Shown: positions 58,280 through 64,000 of the stretch, in pieces
Layout: the number at the start of each line of letters is the position of its first letter
How positions within the stretch are numbered: the stretch's first letter is position 1
NCBI GenBank assembly: GCA_036873755.1
Contig: JAVTVY010020464.1
Coordinates: 19,838 to 83,837, forward strand
From: Hanleya hanleyi
Lineage: Eukaryota > Mollusca > Polyplacophora > Lepidopleurida > Hanleyidae
Direction of reading: 5' to 3'
DNA: 64,000 bases
The notes under the pieces: model-generated
What the model saw: only the letters and a program-made list of their open reading frames with translations
Databases searched by the model: none
What the model was told of the DNA's origin: nothing
Made by a program: the position numbers and the translations under genes

Positions 58280-59378
58280 CCCGAGTGACATATTTGGATG
58301 TCTGATCAAATAATCTTGCAGTATTATAATGTCTCTGGTTATTTCAATAACCCTATTTCTCATAAATTGCTCTAGCACCATTGGAGGTATTTCTCAAAAT
58401 GTTGGGTACATCGAGTCAGGAATTTCAAACTTGAACACACAATAGCGAATTACATTTATACTGTAAATATTTCCACAATAATTCGTGAATTTCCAAAGAT
58501 TTCTTATCGAGAGAGAGCTTTGATTGGCAGTCTAGCTGCATCGGGCCTTGTAGTATTCGAGTGCCTATGTCCTGTATTTCATAGGGCTAGTCCATCATTG
58601 CTCTTGGATATTTGTATCTAATACCGCTCAAGCTGATGCTAGGGACCGTGTGATCATATTCAATATGTACACATGAACTGCTACAGTACAAGCCTGGCTG
58701 TGATTCAAATTAGCACAGGGATCAATTTCGTTCTTAGACATGCAGTAAAAATATTGGCCCTTGAGGTCATATGACTTTTTATCAGTACGCCGGAATCTTC
58801 TTCCATAACCTGAAATATATGTTACGTTAAACTATCACTAAGGTATGAAAAATCAGGGGAACTTTCACCAACTAAAAACGAATTCTCTCCGAATAATACA
58901 ACAAAATGTTCGCTGTTTGCGTTGGCTTAATATAGGGAGAATATGTTCATAGTCTTGTATGATTATCGAAACCTTGTATTGATTTGGTTCAGTCGCGTTT
59001 CTGAGGGGGAAAGGTTCAACACCAAATGAAAAGTCTCAAAGGCCAGGTCTCCCACAAAAACATAACAATTTGCACTCACCACCATTCTGTCTAGAATGTA
59101 GAAGAAAAACAATGCCAAAATTGGATTATTGTCCTACAATATGTGTAGATTGAAGCGCAAAAATTTTCACCGTCAAAGTCGAATCTGCGAAAATCTACCG
59201 CAAAAGACGATGCAACATGTATAGAAAGATATCTAAGCACTCCAATGACGTTCGACGAGCAGTTAAAAAAAGCTTGGTATTAACCAATAATAATGCATGA
59301 ATTGCCGTTATCTTAATTACCAAGGTGCGGTGGTGAGGGCTTACTTAGATAACCGGCCTACATGTCGAACTCCAAGAA
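58280..59378. other. Upstream region of the signal-peptide exon
   Basis: A short relative of the 14.0-kb coding remnant lies near 58760-58800. No other feature is supported. Confidence 0.4.
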
Positions 59379-59387
59379 TATATAAAG
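59379..59387 (+). promoter_or_regulatory. TATA box
   Basis: TATATAAAG lies 52-60 bases before the ATG at 59439. A start site near 59410 would give the usual 30-base spacing. Confidence 0.6.
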
Positions 59388-59438
59388 ACATGTGGCGAGA
59401 ATTACATCATTGACTACAGTGACGCAAGAAGAGATAGC

Positions 59439-59490
59439 ATGGTTGGAATAACTGTCACGTTGGTTTTACTGACATTATGGTCAGCCCAAG
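59439..59490 (+). CDS. First exon of a secreted-protein gene (signal peptide)
   Basis: ATG (context TAGCATGG) opens 17 codons, MVGITVTLVLLTLWSAQ, plus one base, then a perfect donor GTAAGT at 59491. The hydrophobic core VTLVLLTLW with a small-residue SAQ end is a typical signal peptide. A signal peptide on its own exon followed by a phase-1 intron is a common layout for secreted modular proteins. With the TATA box this is a convincing gene start. Downstream exons were not found in the remaining 4.5 kb. The phase differs from the phase-0 cysteine exons at 17-22 kb, so a link is not supported. Confidence 0.6.
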
Positions 59491-59819
59491 GTAAGTTTGT
59501 CGATAATGGGAGGCTTGCATGATAAGACCACAAAATTAACCGGAAGTACTGGGCCAAAATCGGCAAAAATGAAGTTGCAATCGTACAATCTGATTGGACA
59601 GATGGTATTGCGCAGGTTTCTCATTGGTTAATGAATTCAGACTCATTACTCTGTGGATCTGAGGTGGATGGCTGAGTCTGAAGGGAATGGCTTAATTACA
59701 AGTTTTATCCTTGATCCTTCCCAATATCAATATCAGATCAGTTCGTGAACATAGATTCAGATTATCGATCACTGTCTACTGTCAGGTTTCAGACACCCAT
59801 GTACAGTCAGTACACAGCA

Positions 59820-60002
59820 ACTTATATTTACCGTACATTTAGTATATTTGTAAATGTTTGAGAGTATAATCCAAATCTATTTTCAAATGCTTATGGTGTA
59901 TGTATGGAAAATGCTTTTGACCACAAGCCATACATTTATATTTGGGTGGGATTCGCAAACATTTCCGAATATACTAAATAGCTGGTAAATATAATTTTTC
60001 CT
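59820..60002. mobile_element. Small MITE with about 50-bp inverted ends
   Basis: The left end TATATTTACCGTACATTTAG and the right end CTAAATAGCTGGTAAATATA are inverted copies, continuing inward (TATTTGTAAATGTTTG against CAAACATTTCCGAATA). The TA-rich edges suit a TA target duplication, as for Tc1/mariner-type elements. No coding capacity. Confidence 0.6.
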
Positions 60003-60138
60003 GTAGTGAATAGGACCCCCTGTAGGATGCGATTGACCCCAAAACCGCATATATCGCGTCATATCGGTTCAACTGATAACTGAGGGATGCTACGGCTCTC
60101 GCGAGAGCTCACAATCTTCACTGGTACGTCACTCGAGC

Positions 60139-60460
60139 TTTAAAGATGTCCACTTGGGGGTCATAATTGTGTAATATGAGGAAAGAACCTTGAAAACAAT
60201 TACAGGTTTTTTTTAGTATGTATTGTTTAGGCAGTGTTCAGTGGACTGACCATTGCTCAATTTTGATAACCCTGAAAAAATAGGGAATAGCCCTGGTTTT
60301 GAATCATATTTGTGAAAAAGTCATATATAAACAGTATTTAGAAGACTTGTACGGGAAATGTGTATCTCTTAAGCTAGGAAAAGAAGATATCCTACTGGGA
60401 AAAGCAGGCAAAATCATGGAAAATGGCCGCCAAAGCCAAAAACTAGCGGATTACCTTAGC
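60139..60460. mobile_element. TTAA-type MITE, copy 3 (mutated ends)
   Basis: Body motifs match copies 1 and 2 (AATAGGGAATAGCCCTGGTT, then AGCTAGGAAAAGAAG). The ends have drifted (TTTAAAGATGTCCAC left; GCGGATTACCTTAGC right). Confidence 0.6.
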
Positions 60461-60732
60461 ATTAGAACGGGCTTCATTCCCAGTATCTAGGAACTCCGTT
60501 CAAATGCAGGGGAAATACCAGTAAAACTTATCGAAACTATTAGCTTAAAATCCATCCGAGTTGCCTTTTTGACCATATAGGATCAGCCTTGGATACCATT
60601 CTGGCTAGATTTCAATGGTGACCGATAAGCTTGCACATGTTACAGTATGTAAATGTATATTTCATGTTTCCGCCTCCAGTGGAAGTCAGCTACCCTGTTT
60701 AAATGTTTTCTCGGGTTGAAACACTATCGATT

Positions 60733-60967
60733 TACTGATCAGCGATACGGATTTGATATTTTTGAAACATCATTATGTCTTGCCGACATCAACAAAAACT
60801 GTTGACCGATTTTCTCTTGCAGGAAACTAGCCTATTTTATGTATACTGTTATTTCTTCTTTTAATTTGGTAATAATGCTGTTATATGAATTAGGTCTTTG
60901 GATTATGGACGCGGAAATTCTTTGATGGGCGACGGCTGAATAATGAATCATGGGCTAGACGCTTGTA
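60733..60967 (+). mobile_element. Retroelement family R, copy G (3' fragment)
   Basis: From ACTGATCAGCGATACGGATT to the terminus GCTAGACGCTTGTA. It is 5' truncated and has several indels. Confidence 0.7.
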
Positions 60968-62086
60968 TTTTAAGTCACCCTGTGATTTGCAAAGAATGAA
61001 TGTTTCAGGAAGCAATGTCTCTGTTCCTGTTTTTCTTTTTATGAAAATGTGTCTTTATTTGCAGATTAGAAATAAATGTCTTAGCTGGGTTAAACGATAG
61101 AACATGGACATTTATTCCGAACGGACAATCTTTCCTTTCACACCGGTCACATACAGTTTACTGAGAGAGTTGATCCAACCTTCTGATCAAAAACATATAT
61201 CTTTGTCCTCGAAGGGCGTTTGGTGCCTTGCTTGAGTTCTGTTTCATTTAAACAACCCCAATGACTCCGCAGCTAGGTACATCACCTTTCGATGAAAACT
61301 GCGGCCTTTCCGGCCATATACGTATCAGATTCCCGGCCCACAAGGACTTCCTGTGTCTCTCGATCATCTCTCCTTTCTGGGTTCTCTCTCTAATACTACA
61401 TCTTGTCTCCTCCCTGGGTGGGAAGCAGGGGCGAGAGGGGGCCTTGGTGGGCGAGTGGTCTAAGGCGTTTCGCTGGTGATCGCTAGCCTCACCACTTTGA
61501 ATGACGGACTAGACGCTTGTATTTTAAGTCACCCTCTGTTGTGAAAAGAATGAATGTCCCAGGAAGCAATGTATCTTTTCCTGTGTTTCTTTTCATGAAA
61601 ATGTGTCTTACCTGATTGCAAATAAGAAATAAATGTCTTAGCTGGGTTAAACGACAGAACCTAAAAAATTATTCCTGACGGACAATCTTTTCTTTTACAC
61701 CGGCTCCATAGAGTTTGTTGAGAGTTGGTCTAACCTTCCGACCAAAAATGACGCCTTGTTTGAGTTCTGTTTCATTTGAACAACCCCAATGACTCCGCGG
61801 CTAGGTACATCACCTTTCGATCAAAATTGCGGCCTTTCCGGCCATATACGTATCGGATTCCCGGTCCACAAGGGCTTCTTTGTCTCTCGATCATCCCTCC
61901 TTTCTGGGTTCCCTCTCTAATACTACCCTAAGCATATTTCCTCGACAGCCGTCCGACTTACAATTGTTACAGTATGTACATCTTGTCTCCTCCTTGGGTG
62001 GGAGGCAGGGGCGAGAGGGGGCCGTGGTGGGCGAGTGGGCTAAGGCGTTTCGCTGGTGATCGCTAGCCTCACCACTGAACCGGCAC
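60953..62086 (+). repeat. Tandem segmental duplication, two units of about 550-590 bp
   Basis: Both units run from AGACGCTTGTATTTTAAGTC to GATCGCTAGCCTCACCACT. The second begins at 61499 with GAATGACGGACTAGACGC, a scrap of retroelement R's 3' end. It carries an extra block (about 61925-61975), and the first unit has an extra block near 61190-61225. Both end inside the SINE head. Confidence 0.75.
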
Positions 62087-62225
62087 GAGTTCGAGCCCAG
62101 CTGGTCCATGTGTGAAAGTCTGTCAGTTACTTGCCGACGAGTGGTGGTTCCGGCTTCCTCCACCGTCCAAACTGACTGTCACCATATGAGTGAAACAACC
62201 TTGAGTGTGACATTGAACCAAGTCC
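62020..62225 (+). mobile_element. tRNA-derived SINE
   Basis: The head reads as a tRNA: box A TGGGCGAGTGGGC, box B GAGTTCGAGCCC. A middle part (GCCGACGAGTGGTGGTTCCG, GCTTCCTCCACC) and a tail (ATATGAGTGAAAC, TTGAGTGTGACATTGAACC) follow, in the layout of widespread mollusc SINEs as I know them. A head-only truncated copy lies at about 61439-61497. Confidence 0.75.
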
Positions 62226-62945
62226 CCCCTTCTCCCTAGGGGCGTATATAGAATGTATTCCAACCAGATGTGCTCATAACGCTGATAAATGTCTAAGTAT
62301 GTCAGTAGCGTAATCTTTCTGTCAGAATCTAGATCCTTGAGCAAATAATCAAATGCCAGTTAAATGTTTTCTCACATTACTTCAGACCTACTTCAGATGC
62401 TTAGTAAATGCTGTTGAGCATCATTCGACATAGCCACGTGATATAGAGAGAGATTGGAACAAGTGAATGACATGACCCCACGGTTCCTAGCACCGCCTGA
62501 GTGGTATTAGATGCAAATACTTAAGAGCGATGATGTAAAATAGCTCTATCGAGTCATCTGCTGGAAAGCGCTGAAATATGTCCCCGTTAGATATCCGCCG
62601 AAACGGGGAAAATATTGATAGAATGCAAGTTCTTATTTAGAACGCATATCGGTGGGGCCCGACGCCGACCAAGCGCTTCATTTTCTCCATGTTTACCTGT
62701 CACATAACTAAAATCACAACGATTTGCAAAGAGGGCAAAACTCGGAGACGAAAAGTCTAAGACACATCTGACACTAATTTGCATATGCCACTCAACGAAA
62801 ACAATAAACAAATGATGAAATTGTATATGGCTCTTGCTATGTGGTAATGATGATATCATGGTAAGGGGCATATAGACCTTAGAAACCCGATATGGATCAT
62901 GGCTTTCGTCCACGCTTCCAGAAAATTCTCTTCAGTAACTGAGCG
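62226..62945. other. No recognisable feature
   Basis: No supported gene. Frames on the minus strand (62587-62913) have no recognised domain. Confidence 0.45.
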
Positions 62946-63012
62946 AAAGTGAGTGAGTGAATAGAATTTAACGTCGCTTTCAACAATATTTCAGCTATAT
63001 CGCGACGAACCA
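62946..63012 (-). mobile_element. SINE 3' tail fragment
   Basis: On the minus strand CGTCGCGATATAGCTGAAAT, GAAAGCGACGTTAAATTC and CACTCAC make up the common SINE tail; no head is visible. Confidence 0.6.
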
Positions 63013-63218
63013 ACTAAGCACCACCCATCCAATTGCGCTTCTGCTACTTCAAAGAAGAAATCTTTGAAGCAGCATGGAACCAGACCCTATCCACCCTATA
63101 AAACACTGGGGACAGCACACAAGACACAAACAGGAAGCTTACATGGTACAATAAAGACAAGTGATATTACAGTGCAAGACATCACATGTTCCTGTTGCTT
63201 CTCAGCAGAATGCATTGA

Positions 63219-64000
63219 ATTACAAGCGTCTAGTCCGTCATTCATAATCCAGCCGTCGTCCATTAGAGAATATCCGCGTCCATAATCCAAAGACCTATTC
63301 CATTTTCCATATAACAGTATTAACACCAAATTCAAAAAGACAATCATAGTAAACAAAAACATAGGCTTGTTTCCTGCAAGAGAGAAGCGGTCAACAGTTT
63401 TCAATGATGCCGGCAAGACATCATGATGTTCCAAAAATATCAAATCCGTATCGCTGATCAGTATTCTTAATCCATAATATTCGTTGTAAAGTCGTCATCT
63501 AAAGAATGATGTATCTCAGTCACGCTTTGATTGTGACTGTTCATATGAGTACCATGAGGATCTTGAAGTACATGGGTTCATACGGCCCCTAGCCCCGGGT
63601 TAAGCGGAATTAGACACAAGTTATGAAACGTAGCGCCATAGATCTTGCACGCTACGTTCGTATTTTGCTATCAGCATGCAATATGTATCGCCAAATTGAG
63701 AAAATTTTGAGTGGAGGCGCTTGGTGGAATAACCCTGTTTTATAAGTTTCTGCAACAATGTTTTGTGACGTTGATTAAAATCATCACATTTAACACAGGA
63801 TCTAGCAAACGCTACTAAACGAGATATGTATACGCCATATGCAGGTCCCACTGGAATATTACTATCCAGAAAGGGATAGTTTACGATGTCGAAATTGTAA
63901 TCATCTCTTTTGTCATAAAGTCGACGAGAGAGAATGCCCGCTTCATTTTTATAGAGATAGAGATCTAAATAAGACGTGCCTGTAGTGCTATCTGTAGTTT
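63219..64000 (-). mobile_element. Retroelement family R, copy H (runs off the window)
   Basis: The best-preserved copy. From the terminus at 63219 it covers the 75-codon 3' frame (about 63220-63443), the spacer, and an intact reverse-transcriptase C-terminal frame to the window edge. Confidence 0.85.
63621..64000 (-). CDS. Reverse transcriptase, C-terminal 125 residues (partial)
   Basis: Open from the window edge to the TAA at 63621. Motifs in order: TSYLDLYLY (the FLD-like block after the catalytic core), RRLYDKRDDYNFDIV, NYPFLDSNIP, PAYGVYISRLV, CDDFNQRH, LIKQGY, then the KY-rich end. These blocks are what I recall for this reverse transcriptase group in animal genomes. The uninterrupted frame suggests a recently active element. 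The catalytic core lies beyond 64000. Confidence 0.75.
   Translation of the reverse strand, partial: TTDSTTGTSYLDLYLYKNEAGILSRRLYDKRDDYNFDIVNYPFLDSNIPVGPAYGVYISRLVAFARSCVKCDDFNQRHKTLLQKLIKQGYSTKRLHSKFSQFGDTYCMLIAKYERSVQDLWRYVS

Noticed and set aside
61439..62110. tRNA gene
   Set aside because: A and B boxes are present but no cloverleaf with paired acceptor stem could be drawn; the following tail marks it as a SINE.

Overview
The window looks like nuclear DNA of a marine mollusc, probably a gastropod. It is AT-rich and gene-poor. It has introns with GT/AG borders, TATA promoters and AATAAA signals. It carries SINEs that share the 3' tail I associate with mollusc genomes (a CGACGTTAAA-type core followed by TCAC repeats). 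I see no prokaryotic operon structure. The species cannot be told from sequence alone. Most of the 64 kb is mobile elements and tandem arrays; only a few genes or exons are well supported.

Layout. 1-4.8 kb: no gene; a CCAAT-box minisatellite and a fold-back palindrome. 4.8-6.4 kb: a compact island holding an intronless single-C2H2-finger gene with its own TATA box and poly(A) signal, a 189-bp palindrome with CRE sites in front, and matching direct repeats on both sides. 6.7-7.5 kb: a 151-bp satellite arranged as 302-bp dimers. 10.5-11.4 kb: a divergent seven-helix receptor on the minus strand, apparently frameshifted near its N terminus. 11.6-16.8 kb: SINEs (one with a 5S rRNA-like head), TTAA-flanked MITEs and several minisatellites, including a 153-bp array with an NRF-1-like palindrome in most units. 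16.9-22 kb: a tandemly duplicated gene segment. Each cassette holds a 38-40 residue six-cysteine exon and a tiny terminal exon (Asp-Glu-stop); two cassettes show damage. 22-52 kb: largely gene-empty, with minisatellites, a decayed LTR-element integrase, a candidate first exon on the minus strand at 30.9 kb, an 835-bp inverted-repeat transposon, an array rich in nuclear-receptor half-sites, and a solo LTR caught inside a tandem repeat. 51-64 kb: many copies of one retroelement with a shared 3' end, a young rearranged LTR provirus that keeps only an inverted-duplicated env-like gene, a signal-peptide first exon with TATA box at 59.4 kb, and a duplicated block with a tRNA-derived SINE.

The genes do not form a pathway. 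The most notable items are the cysteine-exon cassette array, the env-only fold-back provirus, the C2H2 island and the SINEs that share one tail under different heads. Database searches could not be run, so family names rest on motif reading.
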